Shown here: positions 47,695 to 57,769 of the stretch, one piece after another
Layout: each line of letters opens with the position of its first letter
How positions within the stretch are numbered: position 1 is the first letter of the stretch
From: Prostheceraeus crozeri
Lineage: Eukaryota > Platyhelminthes > Polycladida > Euryleptidae
Direction: 5' to 3'
Length of the DNA: 64,000 bases
NCBI GenBank assembly: GCA_907163375.1
Contig: CAJQUW010008995.1
Span: forward strand, 186,001-250,000
Translations under genes and position numbers: made by a program
The notes under the pieces: generated by a model
Databases searched by the model: none
The model's input: only the letters and a program-made list of their open reading frames with translations
What the model was told of the DNA's origin: nothing

Positions 47695-48350
47695 ATAAGA
47701 CTTAAGGTTTGCCCTTAGGAGGACAGGTGGTGCGTTCCCACCGACAGACATTAAACGTTCAAGGCGCGTCAAACTTTTGACTATCCTAGGACTACATTTT
47801 AGAGCCAAACTTGACGAGATCAGTGTGGAGGACCTTTCCACTAGTCCATTTTTCAATCAGCGCTTCTAAAACGGGGCTGGACCTTACCCCTAATGGTCCT
47901 TTGACTTGTGATCCTCGACAAATGCATGAATGCATGAAGGTCTTTAAGCACAAAGACTTGACGGATCTGATTGCGTGCAGGGCGGACCTTCCCGGGGGTC
48001 CATAACATAGCGCTATACGGGTTGGACTTCACCCTTAAGTGTACGAGATCGTACAAGGGCGCTTAACAAGTGATCTCCTTGGTCAAAGTTTCAGGCTCGA
48101 TTAATTAGGAACTTATATATAAACAGACACTTAGTAATCACCATGTCAACCCCATGGAGACCAGGAACCGACACAGTCCATTCATCACACTAGGGCAGTT
48201 AGCGATAAAAAAACAACGTTAAAACAAATAAAACAATAGCCAGTCGTCAGCAGGTACCCGAATGGTCCCGTTTCGGCCCCTCTACCTGAACGCTCAAGCC
48301 CAGGCGGGCGGGGCCACGCATAAACTTTTATGCGGCTGGCATTCTAAAAT
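47695..48350. other. GC-richer non-coding block downstream of the Naiad-type PLE
   Basis: The composition changes sharply from the flanks (for example CCCGGGGGTCC, GGCGGGCGGGGCC). Short inverted and repeated motifs (ATGCATGAATGCATGA) occur, with no coding frame. It may be the 3' flank or a pLTR-like part of the PLE, or a separate element. Confidence 0.3.
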
Positions 48351-48527
48351 CAATACAGTAATGATATGTGTAATAATAAGTAATACTGATAGTAATAGTA
48401 AAAACATAAACAAAACAACCGCAAAAGACGGATACAACCAAAACAAACTAAAATATATGTGTGAAATGCTGAAATGGTATAACCAATAAAAAAATGCTAA
48501 GAAAACAAACAGTGTTGATTTTATTGT

Positions 48528-50760
48528 TTAAAATGCGCACTGCAATGTCAGCTGCCTGGCTGAGAAATATCCAAACTTGACTAGAAAATTGTTATGACCG
48601 GTTAGGATTTTCTCAGTACATGCCTTCATTTTAGACTTACAATATCCTCTGCTGCTCATCACACAAAGTGTCATATTAATTCGCTTAATTAGATCTTCAA
48701 GATGCGAGCAGATGCGACAATAACGTAAAACCTGGCCGGCAAATACATTAATTCCCATGTTATAAGGTATTGCACTGTCTGGAAATGTCAACAGAACAAC
48801 AGGGAAATCAAAATCTTCCACTTTATGATATATTGAAGTTCGAAGACCGTCACTACTATAGATTGGAGTCTCACATCGAGGTAAACAACGGCTTTGTCAT
48901 TGACTCCGTTTCTATCTGCAAGAAGATCCACTGGGTAAATTTTTGGAATTAAGGTATTGAAATGCTTATAATTTATTACGTATATATCGTCTATATATCT
49001 CGAAGTGTTTGACAATAGTTTCGCTAGTCCAAACTTTTTATTTTTAACCAATTGTTTCATAAAAGCAAATTCGCAATTTAACAGAAACGAGTCGGCAAGT
49101 AAAGGACTGCAATTCCCTCCCACTGGTACTCCTCGAATTTTGTCTGAACACATAACCGGAAAAAGAAATGTAGACTTCAGACACTATAAAATCAATAGCC
49201 TTCTTAAAAGAGTCCACGTCATAACAGAAATACACCTTATATTTGATTTTGGAGAAAAACGACTTCTCATATCCTACACACAAGTATCTACGATTAGTGG
49301 AATTGAATGTGAGATCAAGGATGGAAAAAATATTATTCTTGATAGCACCTTGATCTAAGTTTGTATAAAGAGCAGAGAAGTCAAAAACTTGCATAGAGTG
49401 GACGTTCACGTTAGAAATATTCCTCAAAAATTCTTGAGTCGAGGCTACACTCAAAAAGTAAGAATAACCAGTATTACTCCTGATTGACCCACAGTATCTA
49501 TGGACATTTTCTCTTATCACTTTCAGACCTTTTTTGATATTCACCGATAACTTTTTAGTTGTACAATTTCTGGCTCCGGCAATGAATCTAAACTTATAAG
49601 GATTTTTATGCAATTTTGGAATCCAGAAAAGTTTTGGTAGTTTAAGGTCCTTGTCACTAACATTAATATTAAAGTTTAATTTCATATCTTTAACGTGTTT
49701 AGTAAGGACTTCCTTTTCAGAAATAAGCTCAGGTTTATAAGTTGCATTGTCTACTGCAGTGGAAGAATCTATGTTAAAACCAAACTCGTCCATCAGGATT
49801 TTGAGATAGAACTTTTTACATAGGAGACTAAAGTTGTTGGATGCTTTATCGACAGGAACGACTATCAAGTTTTTATGGAGATCTTGCAATTCCTTATCAA
49901 CACAAACGTTGCTGCCATTATCTTTCCTACCCAACTTCTTACAACGAAAGATGCGGTGCTTTACTAACATGATGACCCTGTTTTTCCAAATAGAGAAGTC
50001 ATCAACTTTTAAGTGAAGGCGACTGGACACACGAGATATATGATCATCTATGGAATCGCTGATCTCTTTTTGAATGGATTTCCATGATATTGACCTAGAC
50101 AATCTGTGTTTAGTGCCATACGCAAATATAGCTCTGAGACCTGGATCATTTATTATATCTAAATTACCGGTAAAAACATGCCCATAAGGCTCATAAACAA
50201 AACTGGTCATCGAGTCACAGCTGCAATCGCTCTGTAAAATGCCAACAACTTCCTGAATTGTCAGGCTATTATTAAGAAACTAATTATAATTGAAGAATTT
50301 CAAACAAATAGGGTTATTAAGTTTATGGTACACTTTGGGAGGATATAGATGTTTCGCTTTTTCTGGAACTAAAGCACAGACACTTTTGTCATTAAATACA
50401 GAAGGTAAATGAAGTTTGTCAACTAAATGAGACTTGAAAGGAATCATTATATGCGTTTTGTCTTCGGTAGAACTATCTTTTTTGTTTCTATATAATTTAC
50501 TATGAACATACAATGTATGTCGTCAAAACGAAAGATAGGTCATTCGACTGATCAAGAAGCCTAGAATACATAATTTTAAGCATGCTATCACTAATCGATT
50601 TCAAGCAATTATAGAAATTTCTTATTTTGTTGCTCTTCATCAACTCTTGAAGCTCCTTGAGAATATCCTCACAACTATTAGATGGAGGATATTTCTTTCT
50701 ACCCGACTTCATAAGGCCATGGCTTCTCTTACGTCTGCTAATAGGAGAACTAAAAAATGA
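48528..50760 (-). pseudogene. Reverse transcriptase of the Naiad-type PLE
   Basis: Landmarks in order: LKELQELMKSNKIRNF, THIMIPFKSHLVDKLHLPSV, YGHVFTGNLDII, NLIVVPVDKASNNFSLLCKK, KLFWIPKLHKNPYKFRFIAG, VFDFSALYTNL, GVPVGGNCSPLLADSFL, SRYIDDIYV (catalytic YIDD), and the C-terminal VLRYCRICSHLEDLIKRINM. These are PLE RT signatures (FIAGARNCTTK, F.ALYTNL, G.P.GG..SPLLA). The enzyme copies element RNA at telomere-like or nicked ends in this superfamily. Confidence 0.85.
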
Positions 50761-50779
50761 AAATGAATTTGCAGTGTTC

Positions 50780-51240
50780 TGAGAGGCGCAACCTCCGCCT
50801 AACACTCTGTCATTCAAACCCAAAGGATGCAAGGTGTTCAGCGTTCTTATACGAAAATCTTCCTTACTGTTAAGCTCGAAGGCAATTTCTGTATCAGATT
50901 TATTACGAACATCGACAGTCAATAATTTGTATACTAACATCATCCCAACTGTGATTAGAACTATTAAAATGATTACTTAAATACGTATTGAGATGATTCT
51001 TTTGAACAGACTGCCGATGCCCATTAAGTCTACAATGTAATGGCTGTTTTATCTGTCCAACATACTGGACCCCACATGATTGACATGTGATCAAATATAT
51101 TACATGTCTACTCTTACACGAGAAACTACTAGGATAATTTAAAACGAACCATCTGCCGGTGCTAAAACTCTTAAAAGCAGTATTAGTGTCAAGAGATTTA
51201 CAACATAGGCATCTTTTGCTGCCACAGACATCAACACTAC
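50780..51240 (-). pseudogene. N-terminal GIY-YIG endonuclease domain of the Naiad-type PLE
   Basis: The frame reads CGSKRCLCC, FSTGRWFVL, CKSRHVIYLITCQSCGVQYV then GQIKQPLHCRLNGHRQSVQ, HFNSSNHSW and DDVSIQIID. It then gives EDFRIRTLNTLHPLGLNDRV. The GIY-YIG pair appears as VIYLI...QYVGQ, followed by the catalytic-helix R (LHCRLNGH). The domain would nick target DNA for target-primed reverse transcription. The zinc-binding-like CxxxxCxCC cluster in front is typical of the group. Confidence 0.8.
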
Positions 51241-51249
51241 TTACGCATG

Positions 51250-51815
51250 TGGAGGGCGCTATCCACTACTTCGCATTAACGTCATACACTTTAGCTTGCA
51301 TTATAGCTCTGTCTTCTTCACTTCCAAAATATTATTCGCATTCTGTAGACTTTCTTAAGAAATTTGATGTTAAGCTTGTCCAAAAACATTAAACAATGAC
51401 AGCAAATCGACATAATAATCGCCATAAAATCAGCTCAATTTATACTAATTTTCTGTATAATGCATAAGTGCATGTCAGATATCTCATTGATGCCGACATT
51501 ACTTAACTACATGCATTTTCATGTAGTCTTACAGTTCCAATTAGGCTCAAAACATGGATAAACTGTCCACGTAAGTGTTGCGATTTGCAAAACTTCAGCC
51601 CACAGTCAATTATCCACTCTTGGGGAGTTGTGTATCCCGAATTCTACTTCATATTATTCATAGACATCCCTGTAACACGTTAGAACATTCACAGCACGTC
51701 CGTTTCAGTGCTTATATTACAAGTGTTGCCTGAACAAAGATTATAAACTATCTATGATAACTAACATCAACTTAAAGTTAGATAAGTAATTAGCATAGCA
51801 ATATCAAAAGATATA
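51250..51815. other. No gene recognised
   Basis: Non-coding AT-rich DNA. Confidence 0.4.
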
Positions 51816-51819
51816 TGTA

Positions 51820-51916
51820 CAGTAACCTACTGTCTACGAGGAGTTACACGGTGAGAATCTCCGAGCCGAAGGCGAGGAGATTTCTGTGTAACTCCGAGTA
51901 GACAGCTAGGTTACTG
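51820..51916. repeat. 97-bp hairpin element
   Basis: CAGTAACCTACTGTCTACGA at 51820 is inverted at the right end (GTAGACAGCTAGGTTACTG to 51916). The arms are about 42 bases, differing at a few positions, and the loop is GAGCCGAAGGCGA. ATATGTA-like sequence borders both sides. Probably a palindromic MITE. Confidence 0.8.
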
Positions 51917-52074
51917 ATATGTAACCCACGAGAAGATATGAAATATGCCTATACCCAATCTGAGATCCAATACCATAGATCTATGTTGCGCTCTATAGAT
52001 CCATTTTTATAACAAACTTAGATATTTCAATGAACACACAAACTTAACAATATCTTAAATATCATAGTGATTTT

Positions 52075-52665
52075 AGCGGAGACATACTTGAATTTGAGTT
52101 CAGCGGAGAAATACTTGATTTTGAATTGAGCGGAGAAATACAAATGGAAGTATATGATCATGGAAATCTAAGAATTCCACAAGATAGGTCAAATATAGTC
52201 TATTCTTTCATGAAATAGGAGAGGAAGAGCACGTCATCAACTATGCAGTAGTGGACTTTAATGATGAGCTGTTTAACTTTGACATTGAGGAAAAGCAGTA
52301 GAAAAAGGCTACGATCAAATAAGAAAGGAATAGAAAGAATTCCAGACTCAATACTAAGACGATAGAAAAGTCGCGCTTTACTTCAACTGACTCAAGCGAA
52401 GGCATGAATAATGGAAAGTGGCTCGTGACTACCAGAGTAAGGTATCAAGAGCACTGAATGAGGATTGCCTATCAAAAGATGGAGATGAACTATCTGTTTG
52501 ACTGCTTCTTCATAGAGCTCAAGAAACAAAATGGCGATCTGTATCCACTTCCTACATGGAAATATTTTATGTTTTCTACAACAATATTATCTCAACTAAA
52601 CGAAAGGACGATGACCGAAGGATTCCATCTTGAATTGACGACCAACTCAACAGCACAAAGTAAGT
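52075..52665 (+). pseudogene. Degraded coding sequence, possibly Crypton/DUF3504-like
   Basis: A 27-bp repeat (52075, 52102, 52129) encodes SGDILEFEF / SGEILDFEL / SGEIQMEVY. It is followed, after a frame change, by EEEHVINYAVVDFNDELFNF. Further on, frame 52458-52663 reads LFDCFFIELKKQNGDLYPLP then TWKYFM and ends at a donor-like CAAAGTAAGT. The FF.E.+K.+G..YP..T pattern recalls the N-terminal part of DUF3504/Crypton-type tyrosine recombinase-derived proteins. The rest of that fold is not visible. Confidence 0.35.
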
Positions 52666-52739
52666 CTTCATCACATTTATTCTTGCCATTTCAATATCTA
52701 AATTCTAAACTACTGAATGGATTAAAATGAACACGAATT

Positions 52740-54440
52740 GCAATTGCTCTAATTTATTTACCTACTCATGCTAGAATTTTTTAACTTGCAAATACATAAC
52801 AAAACACATGCAAAGTCGCATGATAGCTGGAATGTATTTATGATTCAATGAAATCATTGGCTAACGAGCAATAGTGTTTGTGTATGAGTATCAAGTAACG
52901 AAAATGAAATCAGTCATGTAAATATATAAAGTATGCATGTATATTTTGTATATGCTGCCCACACAGAGAAAATTGCCTCTTTGTATTTATGTTTCTATAA
53001 TAGTCCATAAGTCTTTTTCATTCAACACCAAAAGCTTGAGCTATTAAGTATATGGTGCAAATCATTAAGTAATATAAACTGGCAACGTAACGTATTCCAT
53101 CTTTTATTTATTTGCTTATTATTTCATTCCAAAATACAAATGGTAGGATCAATGGCATCAGATTGTGATAGCAAATACTGCAATATATTTCTTGACTTTA
53201 CTTCATTGACTACAAAATACAAAATACCATAAATTTCTTAACAATTTAAATTGTTCTAATTCTTATAATTCTGTTTTAATTCCAGCTCCCCTTCGAATGA
53301 TGGATCAATTGTGGTTGCATCACACAATTGCTATCAAATGCAAATTTTCAATGCCGTGGACATACTACAACAAGCAACAATTTTTCTAAACAATGGGATC
53401 CAAGAGACGTGATGTAGATGACATAGTACTATGCCTTCTTTCCAATGTTATAAAACATTACTACTTTGGCATATCTATTGTCTTTTGACCGGAGAAAAAT
53501 AGTGTATATAGTGAGAATTTTAAGTAGATATCAGGGTAATTCATCGTCAGAGTGGGTTACATCACTAACATTAACAGTCAATACACTGCAGAAACTTTTT
53601 CATGCTTTGTTCATTCTAATTGTCATGTTACCGTTGTAGACTTGTGACCACTGCACCCGCTTTGCTAATCCACACCAAGTGATGAATGAAGATCCATGAC
53701 TTTCAAAGCTAATGACATAAAAAAGATCCACTGTGTTTCTCCAAACATATGATATTGATCTGACTACCGTACACTTACAATGAACAATAGTTGTAATTAT
53801 TAATATGTCTATAATAGTTGGATATGCGCATATTAGTTAAATAAACACAAATAAAAGCAAGTCTGCTATCTTTCCTTTCCTTTAATTAAATACACTTGTT
53901 TATCGTTGTTGAAATTGTTTTTTTGATTGAAAATCATGGTAAATGTCAACTTAATTACTTCAGAAATTCAGTTGCAGTTATCATGTCTTAAGAAAGAGTA
54001 CACATTTCTCTATGCTCAGTCTCAGATTGTGTCACCGATATTTTAGATACTTGTAATCATCCATTGATATCTAGTAATAATGTTTTGTAAAAAAGGTAAT
54101 AACAACTGAGAACCAGAGTGACAACTGCAACTGGCGATAGCAAAATCCTAGGATTTCAAGAACACTTCATTAATACAGGCATGTCTTTATGTATTATGAT
54201 ACGCATAATTTAAGCTTAATCTCAGGAACCAGACTATTCAATGTTTCATGATAGTGAAAATGAATTACATGCAGTTTTATCACTTTTGATCATAGGATCC
54301 GAGATGCGGGTGATTGCAAAAACCCGGGCATTTGCAATCCCTGTGCCGTTGGCATGATAGAAAATGAAATGTTTTCACACCAAAACCGCCCATCTGGTTT
54401 ACCCTGGCTCCTACAATTGATAATTTGATAATGCAAGGTT
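52740..54440. other. No gene recognised
   Basis: AT-rich non-coding DNA with no repeat ends that I could pair. Confidence 0.4.
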
Positions 54441-54452
54441 TATTCAAATATG

Positions 54453-56857
54453 CAGTGTTGCCACATTTGCGTGAATTTCACGCTTTGCGTGAATTTGAAG
54501 ATTTTTGCGTGAAATGCGTGATTTCAATGAATCCTGCGTGAATTTTTTAGAGATCGAAAATCTTGTTAAGAATTGCATGTACATGTATATAATGATAAAT
54601 CGGATTAATATTTTGATACTAGTTATAAATTATATTGTAATAAGTAATACATATATTTTACCATTGTGATTATTTTCCTCTCTAGTGACACTCTTAAAAA
54701 GGAATATACAAGGTGATATCGAGTAATGTGACGTATTCTATCCACAAGTGATGCCTGCAAAAATTCTAGTCTGAAGCTGCTGACATTTGAAGTCTTTATT
54801 TTTCGATAGACTGTATCCTAATATCTATGTATTTGGACATTTTACAATATGAAAACTGAATTAAAAACATTGTGGATAATTACGACTTTTTCGTTCTTGT
54901 TAATTATTCCTCATTACAATTGTTTGATACATCGTTTCGCATCGAGTGGAGGACGCAAATTTCCGCCATGTTCCTCTAAAGCATCATTTCATCTACGTTT
55001 TACCCTACGAAACGAAATTTTTCTAAATTTTACGGACTTTTGCTACCTCAAGTCAGCTTCAACAGAGTTCCTCGACCCCTATCATTGTAAGTAAGTTGAT
55101 TTGTTTTTTGTTAACGAATGAAGTGAATTACATTTTGTAATGTTTATCCTGCCTGCCATGTACGAGTTTATATTATTGGCGAAGTGCCACTAATAATTAA
55201 ATTCTTATTTCATTCATTCAATGAGATACAGGACAATAAAGCACGAAATACTTGAGATGATAAGATAAACTTAAGTTACCAGGGTAAAGAAAGAGTAAAA
55301 ACGGTCTCCATCTGGAGTCTGTACGCAAAGGTCAGGTTTCGACTTAGAATTTGAAGAGCCTCTAACACACCAAGATGAAGCTTATGCATCTTCCTCTCTT
55401 GAGCACTGAGAATCCAGGCGAGAGAGTACAGCCACGTCGAGGATGATTGGCGATGCTGCTTGATGGCTTCCTGCCATTGGTGTCACCTCTCCTGAGCCAA
55501 GCTGGAATATGCTCGCTGATTCTGACAGTCTCTCAGTTCGGCTGATGTATCTTTATTTTATCTTCAGTATTTCGAGCATTATTGTCTTGTGTCTCATTAC
55601 GTATCAGTCATGCCATACTACATAATTTGATTGTCTGCTGACCGTTATTTACATGTGTTCACCCCTTACTTGTCATTCCGGAGTACATTCCGTAGCGAGC
55701 CGGCGAAGTATATCGGTGCTATGAAACCTTTTGCGATATTCTACATTAATGATATCGGCTTTGTTGATAACATGGGCGAGAGGGCTGTTTCATTAACAGC
55801 AATGACCCAAAAGTAGTCATTGTATTGAATCAAAATGATAGGCAGAAACGGAGACAAATGTAATACAATTCTACACCTTATCCCATATCATTGGGTTTAT
55901 GGGAAGATATTAAACATGTTGAGGTACTACAATGAGTATTGTGTAAGTGGTGAGGTGGAGGAAGAGAGAAGAAGACATAACGAGGCCGTTTCGAAAATCG
56001 AGTCAGACCTGGCTGAGAAGAGGAAATCGGTGGAAAAATAAGAAAGGGAGCTAAAGAACACATTGGTCGAATATCAAAAGGCGATGGAAAAATTGAGTGA
56101 GAGCAGGAAGGCGATGGAGGCAGAGGGAAATGACTTGAAGAAGAAAAAAGAAAGCTTAATGAGAAGATCCATCATATGTACATTGCCTAGAATCCCACGT
56201 GTTCAAACTGACGTAAGCTTTTTGAATTGTTGCAGTACTGTGTAATTTTAACTCTCGATTTTGCTTCTTTCCAGAAACAACCAGAAGACGAGTGACAATT
56301 GACAAATGACATTGGCTTTATTTGTTCATGGAAAAACACGTGCATATTCAGATAATTAAATGTTCATGATGCTATTATATATGCAATATAACATGTGGAT
56401 TAATAAATATTAGTTTCTGAGACTTGGTCTTGGGGTGTGACGTTCATACAATTCAGTCTAATAGTACTTAAATGATGTCTGCCGAGTTAGTACCGAGTTG
56501 CTTCCTAAGAAAATAATAGTAAACGCTGACATGATTGGCTACATGGTAATCTACGGTATATTTTGTTGAAGCTTGCAAGCCTTTTTGTTACAAGCGTGGT
56601 TATATAGAATACAAAACGAAAAATTAGACAATCATTGACAGATTTACATCAAATATGCAAATATTTTCATAAGGGATTAAATCAAATGCATCTACTAAAG
56701 AAATACTAGCAAACGAAAGATTAGACACTCATTGACAGATTTACATCAAATATTCTTTCGATTTTGGTGTACATATATCGTCAAAAAATTGTTTAAAATC
56801 TGCGTGAATTTTAGGGTTTCGCGTGAAAATTTCAATCGGGTACTTGTGGCAACACTG
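54453..56857 (+). mobile_element. 2.4-kb DNA transposon with CAGTGTTGCCACA ends and 6-bp target duplication
   Basis: The perfect 13-bp inverted ends CAGTGTTGCCACA (54453) and TGTGGCAACACTG (to 56857) are flanked by AATATG on both sides (54447-54452 and 56858-56863). Subterminal TGCGTGAATTT motifs occur several times at each end. No intact transposase. The interior holds a coiled-coil frame (55835-56245) and a 43-bp direct repeat (56614-56656 and 56711-56753). The CAGTG ends with a 6-bp duplication match the element at 16115-16808, suggesting the same transposase group. Confidence 0.88.
55835..56245 (+). pseudogene. Coiled-coil frame inside the 2.4-kb transposon
   Basis: One frame with a single in-frame TAA (56039-56041) reads GEVEEERRRHNEAVSKIESD, LAEKRKSVEK, stop, ERELKNTLVEYQKAMEKLSE, SRKAMEAEGNDLKKKKESLM. 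It is a highly charged coiled coil of unknown parent. The ACGTAAGC just after PRVQTD could be a splice donor. Either a passenger exon or an element-encoded accessory protein. Confidence 0.4.
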
Positions 56858-56863
56858 AATATG

Positions 56864-57760
56864 ATATCATCCTTGTAGTGGCAAATGTTCTGTGTTTTGT
56901 AAGTCGTGTGGCAGCCAATTTTTAGTTTAGATTCTTTCAATACTCAATTGAGCTTCGAATTTTCCTTTTCATTTCTTTGTGCAATTCCTCAACATAAAGC
57001 AATTTCCAGACAACATTCACTTTCTCGTGTCTGAATCTTCATTTGCTTTTTACCTTTTCGCATTCTTTGAATATCTTTTGTATGTCATTTCTGTTGTAGC
57101 TATTTTTCTTAAATATACGCTGAACACATTCACCACGTTTTCGAGGCTCAGCTCTTAATCCTTGGAAGCGGACATAGAGGGCCTTGATGGCACTGTGTTT
57201 GCAACTTTCATTGCCACAAGCTGTGTTTCATTTACTCTTCAGCAAGTTTGCAGCTCATTTTCTTCGTCTACATGCACATTCATATAGAAAAATTTCAGCT
57301 ACCATCTTGAGGATATTCCATTGTGATTTGAATACTTTCATTCATGCGGCCCATTTGTTTGAGAAAATCTTCAGCAATACTGGTGCCGTCGAAAATAGCA
57401 AAAACGTCATCAACATATCTCAAATATAATTTTGGCATTATAGATACGCATATGTGCTTTCAATTTTGTTAACACAAAATTCTGTCATTGAAGAACCTAA
57501 ACAAGATCCCACACTAAGGCCATCGGTTTGACAGTGATTTTCCACATGAAATATGAATGGAGCTTAAGTGCAGCAAATTTCAAATAAATATTTCAGAGTC
57601 TTCTTCGAGACCGGAATTTTGTTAAGTGGAATCGTTTCAGTTATATAATCGATTTCATCATGAACAGAAATGTTGGTGAATAATTGTAGCCTATAACATC
57701 AAAACTGGTAGTAAATGGTAAAATCCAGAAATTTAGTGTTTTTTTTCGAGGAATTTTTGT
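56864..57760 (-). pseudogene. Canonical-type PLE reverse transcriptase fragment
   Basis: The minus strand gives FTNISVHDEIDYITETIPLN, KIPVSKKTLKYLFEICCT, a stop, APFIFHVENHCQTDGLSVGS, CLGSSMTEFC, LRYVDDVFAIFDGTS (catalytic YVDD), QITMEYPQDG, and IKALYVRFQGLR. The C-terminal thumb is LKESKLKIGCHTTYKT. These are PLE motifs (SKKTL..L..IC...F.F....Q.DG..MGS.LG...AE; RYVDD.FAIF). The fragment ends where the 2.4-kb transposon sits (TSD AATATG), so the transposon probably landed in it or at its edge. The endonuclease is not visible beyond. Confidence 0.75.
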
Positions 57761-57769
57761 CTTTTGCAT

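Larger units (their letters stand above)
48490..51250 (-). mobile_element. Naiad-type Penelope-like retroelement, nearly complete
   Basis: Read on the minus strand, the order is cysteine cluster, GIY-YIG endonuclease, linker, reverse transcriptase, C-terminal domain, and AATAAA-containing 3' end near 48510. The endonuclease precedes the RT, the permuted order that defines the Naiad/Chlamys PLE group in the literature as I know it. In canonical PLEs it follows the RT. The coding region is broken in about four or five places, so this copy is inactive, but between breaks it is well preserved, implying moderate age. Confidence 0.85.
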
